A DNA stretch of 64,000 nt from Flagellimonas lutaonensis (GCF_000963865.1 NZ_CP011071.1:2174501-2238500); one strand, 5' to 3'; shown: positions 1-8,059, numbered from the stretch's first letter. Made by a program: numbers and translations. The notes: generated by a model from the sequence alone, not told the origin.

Positions 1-267
1 TTTTTACCGATTCGAATATTGAGTTTTCGGTGTTGCGGTAGATTTCTCACATTCTCCTGAATTCCCTCTTGATCGGTTTGAAATGATGATTGACAATTAA
101 AGAACCCTGGTGTCATTTCGAAATGAACGAAGTGACTGAGAAATATATAAAGAATGTGATTACCCTATGAAATCACTAGGTATTTTGTGAAATTTTGCCA
201 AATGATTAGGATATTCGAAAATTCTTCCGTTAACTTTGTTCCAGTAAGTTCAAACACGTATTGAATA
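1..267. other. Intergenic leader region with repeat remnants
   Basis: No gene is visible here. The stretch at 44-58 (agatttctcac...) and the one at 110-143 (tgtcatttcga ... gaagtgactgagaaat) are degenerate inverted copies of a TGTCATTTCGA-type dispersed repeat, also present at 23327-23405. A candidate promoter for the riboswitch is TTTG at 235-238 and TATTGAAT at 259-266, 20 nt apart. The second element fits TAnnTTTG poorly, but the TTTGTT..CC....GTTCA block recurs before the second SAM riboswitch (16102-16118), which supports a shared promoter. Confidence 0.45.
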
Positions 268-411
268 GTTATCAAGAAAGGTGGAGGGAATAGACCCTAT
301 GAAGCCTTAGCAACCTCCCGCTCCACGTGGAAAGGTGCTACATTCTATCCCTAAGTAGATTTGGGAAAAGATAGCAACCATTGAATCACCTCGATATTTC
401 TTTCTTGTAAC
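268..411 (+). ncRNA. SAM-I (S-box) riboswitch upstream of metY
   Basis: The S-box core is recognisable: atcaagaaaggtggagggaa, then tagaccct, gaagccttagcaacc and aaggtgcta. P1 is closed by gttatcaagaaag (268-280) and its near complement tttcttgtaac (400-411). It binds S-adenosylmethionine and should lower expression of the downstream sulfhydrylase when SAM is plentiful. The same core recurs at 16131. No strong intrinsic terminator follows; instead a 10-bp perfect inverted repeat (454-463 / 479-488) abuts the metY ATG, which suggests translational control. The class assignment is confident, the mechanism is inferred. Confidence 0.9.
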
Positions 412-453
412 TTTTTTGATTGTGTCTTTTCACAAAAGCGGAAGGGCCATCGT

Positions 454-488
454 GTTTTTAAATCATTTGTAATCTAAAATTTAAAAAC
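454..488 (+). promoter_or_regulatory. Start-proximal hairpin, candidate riboswitch expression platform
   Basis: gtttttaaat (454-463) and atttaaaaac (479-488) form a perfect 10-bp inverted repeat with a 15-nt loop, and the 3' arm ends one base before the metY ATG at 490. It could hide the AT-rich initiation region that this phylum uses instead of a Shine-Dalgarno. Only the inverted repeat is directly seen. Confidence 0.4.
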
Positions 489-489
489 A

Positions 490-1782
490 ATGAGCGATCA
501 AAAGTTTTCTACCAACGCCCTGCATGCGGGGCACGATGTAACGGCCAATGCGGGCACAAGGGCCGTTCCCATTTACCAGAGTACGGCCTATGTGTTCAAC
601 AATGCCGAGCATGCGGCCAACCTTTTTTCTTTGGTGGAGTTCGGCAACATCTACACACGGATCAATAACCCGACCAATGACATTCTCGAGCAGCGTTTGG
701 CTGCCTTAGAGGGTGGCATCGCATCAGTGGTAACCGCTTCGGGCACCGCGGCCCTGAATACGGCGTTATTGGTATTGTTGAAGGCGGGCGACCATATTGT
801 TGCCTCAAACAGCCTTTATGGGGGCACATACAATCTATTGAACGTTACCCTGCCGCGCTTGGGCATTACCACGACTTTTGTGGATCCAACAGACCCAACC
901 AATTTCGGGAAGGCAGTAAAAGACAATACCCGGGCCATTTTTGTGGAGTCCGTTGGTAATCCAAAACTCGACGTACTGGATTTAAAAGCGATTTCTTCGG
1001 AAGCGAAAAAAGCCAAAGTGCCCTTTATTGTTGACAATACCGTGGCCACTCCTGCTTTGTTGAACCCTATTGAGCATGGCGCGAACATCGTCATCCATTC
1101 CTTGACCAAGTATATCAATGGCAATGGTACCGCTTTGGGCGGGGCCATAATCGATGCGGGCACCTTTGATTGGGCCAATGGAAAGTTTCCGGAGTTCACC
1201 GAACCATCACCCGGTTATCACGGGCTCGTTTATCACGAAGCACTTGGCCCGGCGGCCTTTATTGCCAAGGTGCGCATCGAGGGCCTGCGCGACCATGGGG
1301 CTGCCTTGAGTCCGTTCAACGCCTTCCAAATCATTCAAGGCTTGGAAACGTTGGAAGTACGTATGAAAAAACACAGCGAGAATGCCCTTGCCTTGGCTAA
1401 ATGGTTGGAACAGAGAGATGAGGTCGCTTGGGTAAATTACCCAGGTCTGCCAACGAGCAAGTACAAGGCACAGGCCGATGCCTATTTGCCAAAAGGACAG
1501 AGTGGGCTGGTAACCTTTGGTGTAAAAGGGGGTTACGAATCTGCCAAGAAAATTGCCGATGAGACCAAGATTTTCTCTTTATTGGCGAACATTGGCGATA
1601 CCAAGTCACTGATTATCCACCCAGCAAGCACCACCCACCAACAGTTGAATGATGCTGCGCAGGAATTGACAGGGGTAACCAAGGATTTGATTCGCCTGTC
1701 GGTAGGTTTGGAAGATTTGGATGACCTGAAAGCTGATTTGGAACAGGCCTTTGCCACGATTGATAAATCGGTTTTGGCTTAA
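490..1782 (+). CDS. metY: O-acetylhomoserine aminocarboxypropyltransferase / sulfhydrylase
   Basis: A 430-residue cytosolic PLP enzyme of the Cys/Met metabolism family that joins sulfide to O-acylhomoserine to give homocysteine. The N-terminus FSTNALHAGHD, the FGNIYTRINNPTND segment and the PLP lysine K207 in HSLTKYINGNGT are typical of the long MET17/MetY subfamily (about 430 residues, against 380-400 for MetB and MetZ). It is the first gene after a SAM-I riboswitch and precedes the gene that makes its acylhomoserine substrate. The ATG at 490 lies directly after the start-proximal hairpin. A second, shorter paralogue lies at 5734, so the window has two candidate sulfhydrylases; division of labour between them cannot be read from sequence. 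Confidence 0.92.
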   Translation: MSDQKFSTNALHAGHDVTANAGTRAVPIYQSTAYVFNNAEHAANLFSLVEFGNIYTRINNPTNDILEQRLAALEGGIASVVTASGTAALNTALLVLLKAGDHIVASNSLYGGTYNLLNVTLPRLGITTTFVDPTDPTNFGKAVKDNTRAIFVESVGNPKLDVLDLKAISSEAKKAKVPFIVDNTVATPALLNPIEHGANIVIHSLTKYINGNGTALGGAIIDAGTFDWANGKFPEFTEPSPGYHGLVYHEALGPAAFIAKVRIEGLRDHGAALSPFNAFQIIQGLETLEVRMKKHSENALALAKWLEQRDEVAWVNYPGLPTSKYKAQADAYLPKGQSGLVTFGVKGGYESAKKIADETKIFSLLANIGDTKSLIIHPASTTHQQLNDAAQELTGVTKDLIRLSVGLEDLDDLKADLEQAFATIDKSVLA

Positions 1783-1790
1783 ATACTCAT

Positions 1791-1817
1791 TGTCACATCG
1801 AGCGCAGTCGAGATACC
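1791..1817 (+). repeat. TGAGCGNAGTCGAA-family repeat, degenerate copy
   Basis: The core cGAGCGCAGTCGAg lies between metY and the fusion gene. The flanking arms are no longer complementary. The copy overlaps the region just before the 1828 ATG, so the upstream in-frame extension of the fusion protein is largely repeat-derived. Confidence 0.6.
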
Positions 1818-1875
1818 TCTTGTACATATGGCTCTAAGCTGCGCTGGAACTGACATAATAAACTTCAACAAAAAA

Positions 1876-4800
1876 ATGCTGCAAAAACTCCAAATAAAAA
1901 ACTTCAATACCCTAAGTGGGGCCACTCAAGATTTGCAATTGTCTTACCAATTGTTTGGCCAGCGCCTGCATTCGGCTCCCATTGTTTTGGTAAACCATGC
2001 CCTTACGGGCAATTCGAACGTGGCGGGCGAAAAGGGTTGGTGGTCAGATTTGATAGGGGACGGCAAGTGTATTGACACCCAAAGATATACGGTGCTCTCG
2101 TTCAATATCCCCGGTAACGGGCACGATGGTTTTGTGATTGATAATTATAAGGATTTCGTGGCAGGCGACATCGCCAAGATATTTTTACTGGGCCTCAAAA
2201 AGTTGGAGATTGATAGGCTCTACGCCATTATCGGTGGTTCGTTGGGCGGGGGAATCGCTTGGGAAATGGCTGTTCTGAACCCCAAAATAACGGAACACTT
2301 GGTTCCCGTGGCCTCAGATTGGAAATCGACCGATTGGCTTATTGCCAATTGCCAGATCCAAGAGCAGATCTTGAAAAATTCACGACAACCGGTACACGAT
2401 GCCAGAATGCATGCCATGCTCTGCTACCGAACCCCTGAATCTTTCAAAGAGCGATTTCAGCGGAGTACGAACGAAGAACTACAAGTGTTCAATGTCGAGA
2501 GCTGGTTGATGCACCATGGTAAAAAGTTGCAAGAACGCTTTCAATTATCGGCTTATAAACTGATGAATCAGTTGCTCAAGACCATTGATTTGACCCGAAA
2601 TGGGGAAGAGGCTTTTAAAAAATTGCAGCAAAGCGATACAAAGATCCACATCATAGGGGTGAACTCCGATCTTTTTTTTACGGCAGAGGAAAACAAGGAA
2701 ACCTACAAGCGATTGGCACAGGCCAATAGCAACGTCACGTATGGCGAAGTACAATCGTTGCACGGCCATGACGCTTTTTTGATGGAGTTCAAACAACTGG
2801 AAAACCTGCTCAAAGAAGTTTTTCCGAAGCAGGAAAAAGCAGGGGGCCTCAAAATTCTGAAATTTGGCGGAAAGTCATTGGCCAATGGCAAGGGACTTGA
2901 GCTGGTACTTGATATTATTTCCGAAAAGGTAAATGCTGGCGAAAACATTGCAGTAGTGCTCTCGGCACGTCAAAATGCCACAGATGAACTTGAGAGAATG
3001 CTGGACAAGGCGGTCAGGGGCCTTCCCTTTGAAGAAGACATCAAGAACTTTGAACGCTATCAGAAATCCGATTTGGGCACCATAGATTTTTCAGACGAGG
3101 TCGCGCAGGTAGCCCAGAAGCTGAAAGGGGTATCCCTTCTTGGGGATTATAGTCCAAAAACCAAGGATGCCCTGCTCGCCTACGGTGAACTTATTTCCTC
3201 AAGGTTTGTGGCGGCCCTGCTCAACGAGAGGGGCATCAAGGCAGAAGCCATTGACACCCGCGAATTGATAAAGACCGATGGTTCGTTTGGCAATGCCCAA
3301 GTGGATGAAGGGACCTCAAAACTGAACGTGCTGCAGCGGTTCGCCCAGCTTGATAGGGACACCGTGCCCATAGTGACAGGTTTTATTGCCTCGAACCACG
3401 AGGGTGAGACCACGACCTTGGGTAGAAACGGCAGCAACTATACCGCGGCACTATTGGCCAATTTTCTTGACGCCGACGAGGTTTTGAATTACACACATGT
3501 TGATGGTATTTTTACGGCAAATCCCGATTTGGTGCACGAGGCACAGATCATCGAAAACCTGTCGTACGAAGAGGCCAACGAACTGGCCAATTTTGGGGCA
3601 AAGGTGCTACATGCCAAGACCATCATCCCATTGATAGAAAAAAACATTCCCCTTCGAATTCTCAATACGTTCAACCCGGGTTCCAAAGGAACGCTCATAA
3701 GTGCCAAGGCCCAAGAAGAGGGCATCAAGTCACTTTCCGTTATTGAAAATGTGTCGTTGGTAAACCTTGAGGGTAGGGGGTTGTTGGGCAAGGCGGGGAT
3801 CGATGCCCGTATTTTCAATGCCTTGGGAAGAAGAAATATAAGCGTTGGCATCATTTCTCAGGGATCGTCTGAACGCGGCATTGGTCTGGTGGTTGATGCC
3901 GATAGGGCCTTTGAGGCCAAAAAGGCACTGGACGATGAGTTTGAAACCGACTACTCCGCAAAAGATGTCAATGCGATTTCAATTGTGAAAGATGTGGCCG
4001 TCATCTCCATTGTGGGCCAAGATTTGGGTTCGTTCCACAGACCATATGCCTCACTGGTGAAGAACCATATTGAACCGTTGCTTTTCAACAATACTGTAAC
4101 GGGCAAGAACGTAAGTTTGGTGGTACGAAAAACAGATTTGCACAAGGCCCTGAATGTGATGCACGGTCAAATTTTTGGGGTGGATAAAAAAATCAACTTG
4201 GCCATTTTCGGGCATGGAAATGTCGGTGGCACGCTCATCGACCAGATCTTGAGATCACACGAGACCATCAAAAAGCGAAAGGGACTGGACCTGAACATTT
4301 TTGCCATTTGCAATTCCCAAGGGGGACTGCTCGATAAAAAAGGAATCAAAGGCGATTGGCGAAAAAAGTTATCAGAACAGGCCGGTGGTTGTACCGTTTT
4401 CGATATTATTGCCCATGCCAATGAAAACCATCTCGAAAATCTGATTGCCATTGACAATACGGCAAGTGAAGATTTTGTAAACCATTATTTTGAACTGATA
4501 AGGGCCGGTTTCGACCTCGTCTCGTCGAACAAGATTGCCAATACGCTCGATTACGACTATTACAGTCAAATTCGAAAATGTTTGGCAGAGGTTCAAAAAC
4601 AATATCTTTATGAGACCAATGTCGGTGCTGGGCTTCCGTTGATCGACACCATCAAACTTTTGCACTTGTCAGGAGAGAACATCACTAGGATCAAAGGGGT
4701 CTTTTCAGGGTCGTTGAGCTATATTTTCAATACGTTTTCTGAAGTTGACCGACCTTTTTCAGAAATCGTGCTCGAGGCCATGCAAAAGGGCTTTACCGAA

Positions 4801-5262
4801 CCTGACCCACGTGAAGATTTGAGCGGAAATGATGTGGGGCGCAAATTGCTGATCTTGGCAAGGGAATTGGAATTGCGCAACGAGTTTTCTGACATTGCGA
4901 TAGAGAATCTGATTCCCAAACAAATGGCAACCATTTCAAAGGAAGATTTTTTGAATGGCCTACCGCGGTTAGATGAAGAATTTGGAAGAAAAAAAGAAGC
5001 ACAACAACCCGACCATGTGTTGCGCTACGTAGGGGATTTACACGGTGACTTGCGGCAAGACAAGGGAGTTTTGGAGGTTAAATTGATTTCTGTGCCCAAG
5101 TCCAATGCGCTTGGGCAGGTGAAAGGCTCTGACTCCATTATCGAGATTTACACCGAGTCATATGGCGACCACCCACTTGTGATTCAGGGAGCAGGGGCAG
5201 GGGCAGCCGTCACGGCTAGGGGTGTGTTCGGCGATATTCTGAGGATTGCGGAAAAATTGTAA
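1876..5262 (+). CDS. Trifunctional homoserine O-acyltransferase - aspartokinase - homoserine dehydrogenase
   Basis: From the ATG at 1876 the protein has 1128 residues. An earlier in-frame ATG at 1828 would add 16 residues made mostly of repeat-linked sequence, so I reject it. Residues about 1-320 are an alpha/beta hydrolase of the MetX family: NHALTG, the nucleophile serine S122 in IGGSLGGG, the acid in SDLFFT and the histidine in HGHDAFL. From about residue 325 an aspartokinase begins with LKFGGKSLANG, with regulatory ACT-like sequence in the middle, and from about 770 a homoserine dehydrogenase begins with NLAIFGHGNVGG, as in ThrA. One chain would thus do aspartate phosphorylation, homoserine formation and homoserine acylation; aspartate-semialdehyde dehydrogenase is not included. 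It sits between metY and a metZ-like gene. Acetyl against succinyl donor is not determined. Confidence 0.88.
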   Translation: MLQKLQIKNFNTLSGATQDLQLSYQLFGQRLHSAPIVLVNHALTGNSNVAGEKGWWSDLIGDGKCIDTQRYTVLSFNIPGNGHDGFVIDNYKDFVAGDIAKIFLLGLKKLEIDRLYAIIGGSLGGGIAWEMAVLNPKITEHLVPVASDWKSTDWLIANCQIQEQILKNSRQPVHDARMHAMLCYRTPESFKERFQRSTNEELQVFNVESWLMHHGKKLQERFQLSAYKLMNQLLKTIDLTRNGEEAFKKLQQSDTKIHIIGVNSDLFFTAEENKETYKRLAQANSNVTYGEVQSLHGHDAFLMEFKQLENLLKEVFPKQEKAGGLKILKFGGKSLANGKGLELVLDIISEKVNAGENIAVVLSARQNATDELERMLDKAVRGLPFEEDIKNFERYQKSDLGTIDFSDEVAQVAQKLKGVSLLGDYSPKTKDALLAYGELISSRFVAALLNERGIKAEAIDTRELIKTDGSFGNAQVDEGTSKLNVLQRFAQLDRDTVPIVTGFIASNHEGETTTLGRNGSNYTAALLANFLDADEVLNYTHVDGIFTANPDLVHEAQIIENLSYEEANELANFGAKVLHAKTIIPLIEKNIPLRILNTFNPGSKGTLISAKAQEEGIKSLSVIENVSLVNLEGRGLLGKAGIDARIFNALGRRNISVGIISQGSSERGIGLVVDADRAFEAKKALDDEFETDYSAKDVNAISIVKDVAVISIVGQDLGSFHRPYASLVKNHIEPLLFNNTVTGKNVSLVVRKTDLHKALNVMHGQIFGVDKKINLAIFGHGNVGGTLIDQILRSHETIKKRKGLDLNIFAICNSQGGLLDKKGIKGDWRKKLSEQAGGCTVFDIIAHANENHLENLIAIDNTASEDFVNHYFELIRAGFDLVSSNKIANTLDYDYYSQIRKCLAEVQKQYLYETNVGAGLPLIDTIKLLHLSGENITRIKGVFSGSLSYIFNTFSEVDRPFSEIVLEAMQKGFTEPDPREDLSGNDVGRKLLILARELELRNEFSDIAIENLIPKQMATISKEDFLNGLPRLDEEFGRKKEAQQPDHVLRYVGDLHGDLRQDKGVLEVKLISVPKSNALGQVKGSDSIIEIYTESYGDHPLVIQGAGAGAAVTARGVFGDILRIAEKL

Positions 5263-5312
5263 TAATGAATTAAAAGCTCCTCCACTCAGATGAGGGGAGG
5301 TGGATGCTGGCC

Positions 5313-5336
5313 TGTCATACTGAGCGCAGTCGAAAT
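5313..5336 (+). repeat. TGAGCGNAGTCGAA-family repeat, arms decayed
   Basis: The core TGAGCGCAGTCGAA is at 5321-5334, preceded by tgtcatac. Its arms do not pair. It lies four bases before the well-formed copy at 5340-5363. Confidence 0.65.
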
Positions 5337-5339
5337 TTG

Positions 5340-5363
5340 GTGGCTGAGCGTAGTCGAAGCCAC
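5340..5363 (+). repeat. TGAGCGNAGTCGAA hairpin repeat, left copy flanking the GIY-YIG gene
   Basis: Structure gtggc / TGAGCGTAGTCGAA / gccac: a conserved 14-nt core between perfectly complementary 5-nt arms. It is the exact reverse complement, over all 24 nt, of the copy at 5697-5720 on the other side of the GIY-YIG gene. Confidence 0.85.
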
Positions 5364-5380
5364 TTCATAATTAAAAACAA

Positions 5381-5779
5381 ATGAAAGGGTATCTCTACAT
5401 TTTGGAATGTGCCGATGGGGGCTACTATACAGGAAGTACCGTAGATTTGGAAAAAAGAATTGTGGAGCATCAAGAGGGGAAAGGTGCGAATCATACCAAA
5501 AAACGACTTCCGGTAAGATTAATATATGTTGAAGAATACCATAGAATTGACACGGCCTTTTATCGTGAAAAACAGGTTCAAGGTTGGTCTAGATCTAAAA
5601 AGGAAGCTTTGATTTCTGGCCAATTTGATGACCTGCCAAATCTATCAGAATGTCAAAATGATAGTATTATAAGTATTTCAAAGAAGTTGAACAATAGTGG
5701 CTTCGACTACGCTCAGCCACCGCAATCTTTACAATGGATACCAAAAAATTTGAAACCAACGCAATACGCAACCAACTAG
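5381..5779 (+). CDS. GIY-YIG domain small protein (UPF0213/YhbQ-like)
   Basis: A 132-residue protein whose first 85 or so residues are a GIY-YIG nuclease-superfamily domain: YLYILECADGGYYTGST carries the GIY and YIG-like strands, followed by EKRIVEHQEGKGANHTKKRLPVRLIY and FYREKQVQGWSRSKKEALI. Single-domain members usually have 80-100 residues. The extra C-terminal tail (GFDYAQPP...) is encoded by the right-hand hairpin repeat and by the first 46 bases of the next gene in another frame, so the reading frame seems to run through an inserted or flanking repeat. It interrupts an otherwise continuous methionine gene row and is bracketed by perfect inverted repeats. Nuclease activity and substrate are unknown. 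Confidence 0.8.
   Translation: MKGYLYILECADGGYYTGSTVDLEKRIVEHQEGKGANHTKKRLPVRLIYVEEYHRIDTAFYREKQVQGWSRSKKEALISGQFDDLPNLSECQNDSIISISKKLNNSGFDYAQPPQSLQWIPKNLKPTQYATN
5697..5720 (-). repeat. TGAGCGNAGTCGAA hairpin repeat, right copy flanking the GIY-YIG gene
   Basis: Read on the minus strand this copy is identical over 24 nt to 5340-5363. It lies inside the 3' end of the GIY-YIG reading frame and 14 nt before the metZ-like start codon. Confidence 0.85.
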
Positions 5780-6906
5780 GGCGCACCCAATATCTAGAGC
5801 ATTCGGCACCTATGTTTCTGACTTCGAGCTATGTGTTTGAGGATGCTGAGGATATGCGGGCTTCCTTCGCCGAGGAAAAGGATAGGAACGTGTATTCGCG
5901 GTACTCCAACCCCAATACTTCAGAATTCATAGAAAAGGTATGCCTGATGGAAGCTGCCGAAGCAGGCTTTGCCTTTTCTTCGGGTATGGCTGCGGTATTT
6001 TCCACGTTTGCCGCACTGCTCGAGAGCGGCGACCATATTTTGTCTGCTCGAAGTGTTTTTGGGTCGACCCACTCATTGTACACCAATTTTTTTCCAAAAT
6101 GGAACATAGAGACTACCTTTTTTGGAGTGGATGAAGTTGAAAAAGTGGCACAACTTGTACGGCCCAACACCAAAATCCTCTATGCCGAGTCGCCCACCAA
6201 TCCCGGAGTCGATGTGCTGGATCTCGAATTTTTGGGAAAACTGGCCAAAGAGCACAACCTTATTTTTGTGGTTGACAACTGTTTTGCCTCGCCCTATTTG
6301 CAACAACCCATCAAGTTTGGGGCGCACTTGGTCATTCACTCCGGCACCAAGTTGATGGATGGTCAGGGCCGTGTGCTGGCCGGCATCACCGTGGGCCAAG
6401 CTGATTTGATAGACAAAATATATCGGTTTTCACGCATTACGGGTCCTTCGCTGTCGCCTTTCAATGCCTGGGTGCTGTCAAAGAGTTTGGAGACCTTGGC
6501 CGTAAGGGTCGATAGGCATTGTGCGAACGCTTTAACGTTGGCAGAATTTCTAGAGAGCCATGAAAAGGTGAATTGGGTGAAATATCCATTTTTAAAATCG
6601 CATCCACAATATGAACTGGCCAAAAAACAGATGAAAGCTGGTGGTTGTGTGTTGGCTTTTGAAATAAAGGGCGGACTAGAAGCGGGGCGAAAATTCTTCG
6701 ACTCCATTCAGTTGTTGTCGCTCTCGGCCAACTTGGGTGATGCGCGAAGCATCGTGACGCATCCTGCTTCGACCACACATAGCAAACTGACACCTGAAGA
6801 ACGAAAGTCGGTGGGCATTTCAGAGGGCATGGTTCGGGTGTCTGCTGGGCTGGAGCATATTGACGACATTATTGCCGATATCGAGCAGGCCTTGAACAAT
6901 GCATAG
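5734..6906 (+). CDS. metZ: O-succinylhomoserine sulfhydrylase-like PLP enzyme
   Basis: A 390-residue PLP enzyme of the Cys/Met metabolism family. The PLP lysine is K206 in HSGTKLMDGQGRVLAG; the DGQGR stretch after the lysine resembles MetZ-type sulfhydrylases more than cystathionine gamma-synthases. YSRYSNPNTSEF and SLSANLGDARSIVTHPASTTH are the usual substrate and PLP-phosphate segments. It would make homocysteine from acylhomoserine and sulfide, in parallel with the longer enzyme at 490. The start overlaps the end of the GIY-YIG frame by 46 nt. Cystathionine gamma-synthase activity is the main alternative. Confidence 0.82.
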   Translation: MDTKKFETNAIRNQLGRTQYLEHSAPMFLTSSYVFEDAEDMRASFAEEKDRNVYSRYSNPNTSEFIEKVCLMEAAEAGFAFSSGMAAVFSTFAALLESGDHILSARSVFGSTHSLYTNFFPKWNIETTFFGVDEVEKVAQLVRPNTKILYAESPTNPGVDVLDLEFLGKLAKEHNLIFVVDNCFASPYLQQPIKFGAHLVIHSGTKLMDGQGRVLAGITVGQADLIDKIYRFSRITGPSLSPFNAWVLSKSLETLAVRVDRHCANALTLAEFLESHEKVNWVKYPFLKSHPQYELAKKQMKAGGCVLAFEIKGGLEAGRKFFDSIQLLSLSANLGDARSIVTHPASTTHSKLTPEERKSVGISEGMVRVSAGLEHIDDIIADIEQALNNA

Positions 6907-6920
6907 TAACGTATGATTCC

Positions 6921-7394
6921 ATGGCCTCTCTGCAGTATTTAGAAATCGTTTCTTTTGACCCAAAATATGCCAAAGATTTTGCACGCTTGAACATTGAGTG
7001 GCTAGATAAGTATTTTGTTGTAGAGCCCCATGACGCAGCGCTCTTGGAAAAGTGTGAGGAAACCATTATCAATCGGGGAGGGCATATTTTTTTCACTTTG
7101 GACGGGGAAACCATTATGGGCACTGTAGCGTTGATCCCCATGGCGGATGATGTCTATGAGTTGGGTAAAATGGCGGTATCTGAAGCGTATCAAGGAAGAA
7201 AGGTCGGTCAGCTATTGCTACAACATTGTATTGACTTTGGAAAAGAACAAGGCTGGAAAAAATTGGTTTTATACTCGAATACGATTCTTGAAAACGCCAT
7301 ACATATCTACCGGAAGTATGGTTTTGTTGAGGTGCCACTTGAGCCGAATACCACTTATCTACGGAGCAATATCAAAATGGAGCGCCCGCTATAG
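6921..7394 (+). CDS. GNAT family N-acetyltransferase
   Basis: A 157-residue protein with the GNAT fold. The acetyl-CoA motif A is visible as ELGKMAVSEAYQGRKVGQLLL (given here in parts: ELGKMAV, then QGRKVGQ), followed by motif B-like IYRKYGFVEVPL. It starts 15 nt after the metZ-like gene and precedes the Rrf2 regulator, so it may be cotranscribed with the methionine genes. Substrate cannot be inferred. Small-molecule or protein acetylation are both possible. Confidence 0.8.
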   Translation: MASLQYLEIVSFDPKYAKDFARLNIEWLDKYFVVEPHDAALLEKCEETIINRGGHIFFTLDGETIMGTVALIPMADDVYELGKMAVSEAYQGRKVGQLLLQHCIDFGKEQGWKKLVLYSNTILENAIHIYRKYGFVEVPLEPNTTYLRSNIKMERPL

Positions 7395-7475
7395 AGTGTT
7401 GTTCCGACCATAAATCAAAACATGGTGTCGATAGGGTTTAGGGCAAACACTGCTATTTTAACTATATTCGCATTG

Positions 7476-7886
7476 ATGCTATCAAAGAAGACGAAATACG
7501 GACTCAAGGCCTTGACCTATCTGGCCTCCCAAGAAAATAGGGAGCCTGTTCAGATTGCTGAGATCGCGAAGCACGAGAATATTTCCCAAAAATTTTTGGA
7601 AAGCATCTTGCTCATATTGCGCCGAAACGGTTTTTTAGGCTCCAAAAAGGGTAAAGGAGGCGGTTACTACCTTATCAAAGAACCCCAAGAGATTCCGATG
7701 GCCAGCGTTATGCGCATTTTAGAGGGACCTATTGCCATGGTGCCCTGTGTAAGCCTTAATTTCTATGAAAAATGCGATGATTGCCCTGATGAAAAGACTT
7801 GCTCGGTACATAAATTGATGTTGCAGGTCAGGGATGCCAACCTGGCCGTATATCGCAATACGACCCTTGCCGATTTGATTGCTTAA
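7476..7886 (+). CDS. Rrf2 family transcriptional regulator (candidate sulfur assimilation regulator)
   Basis: From the ATG at 7476 the protein has 136 residues, the usual Rrf2 size; the frame stays open to 7422 but the upstream part has no Rrf2 similarity. MLSKKTKYGLKALTYLA and the EIAKHENISQKFLESILLIL recognition region form the winged helix, followed by the wing GSKKGKGGGYYL. A cysteine cluster C-x8-C-x2-C-x5-C (PCVSL...KCDDCPDEKTC) could hold an Fe-S cluster or sense thiols, as in IscR or CymR relatives. It lies just upstream of the sulfate assimilation genes, whose promoters share a CCTAT-N7-ATAGG palindrome. Regulation of those genes is inferred from position and from the repeated operator. 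Confidence 0.85.
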   Translation: MLSKKTKYGLKALTYLASQENREPVQIAEIAKHENISQKFLESILLILRRNGFLGSKKGKGGGYYLIKEPQEIPMASVMRILEGPIAMVPCVSLNFYEKCDDCPDEKTCSVHKLMLQVRDANLAVYRNTTLADLIA

Positions 7887-7949
7887 TTGTTTTGATCTAA
7901 TTCACGAAAGCTTACCAATTCCTAAATTTTTGACACCGATTATTATTAA

Positions 7950-7966
7950 TCTATTAAAACGATAGG
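7950..7966 (+). promoter_or_regulatory. Candidate Rrf2 operator, copy 1
   Basis: TCTATTAAAACGATAGG, one of three related 17-mers in the sulfur region with half-sites CCTAT and ATAGG separated by 7 nt. It lies about 50 nt upstream of the -33 region of the DUF2061-cysH promoter. Confidence 0.45.
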
Positions 7967-7996
7967 GTAAATTGAAATTTTAAGAAGATTTTACGT

Positions 7997-8024
7997 TTTG
8001 ATATTTGGGGAAATTATATTTTTG
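7997..8024 (+). promoter_or_regulatory. Promoter of the sulfate assimilation operon
   Basis: TTTG at 7997-8000 and TATTTTTG at 8017-8024 (TAnnTTTG, perfect) with a 16-nt spacer match the Bacteroidota primary sigma factor pattern. The expected start site, near 8030, falls inside operator copy 2. Confidence 0.6.
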
Positions 8025-8027
8025 TTT

Positions 8028-8044
8028 CCTACTAAATCGATAGG
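8028..8044 (+). promoter_or_regulatory. Candidate Rrf2 operator, copy 2
   Basis: CCTACTAAATCGATAGG directly follows the -7 element, where a bound repressor would block initiation. It differs from the copy upstream of the sulfite reductase gene (CCTATTAAATAGATAGG, 11413-11429) at 3 of 17 positions. Confidence 0.55.
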
Positions 8045-8059
8045 ACAATATTTTTTACT

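Noticed and set aside
400-420. P1 stem of the first SAM riboswitch plus T run read as an intrinsic terminator
   Set aside because: The stem is AT-rich and the second riboswitch has no T run, so termination there is not convincing.
1828-1875. Upstream ATG for the trifunctional fusion protein
   Set aside because: It adds 16 residues without family similarity next to a repeat copy, while ATG 1876 starts directly before the conserved fold.
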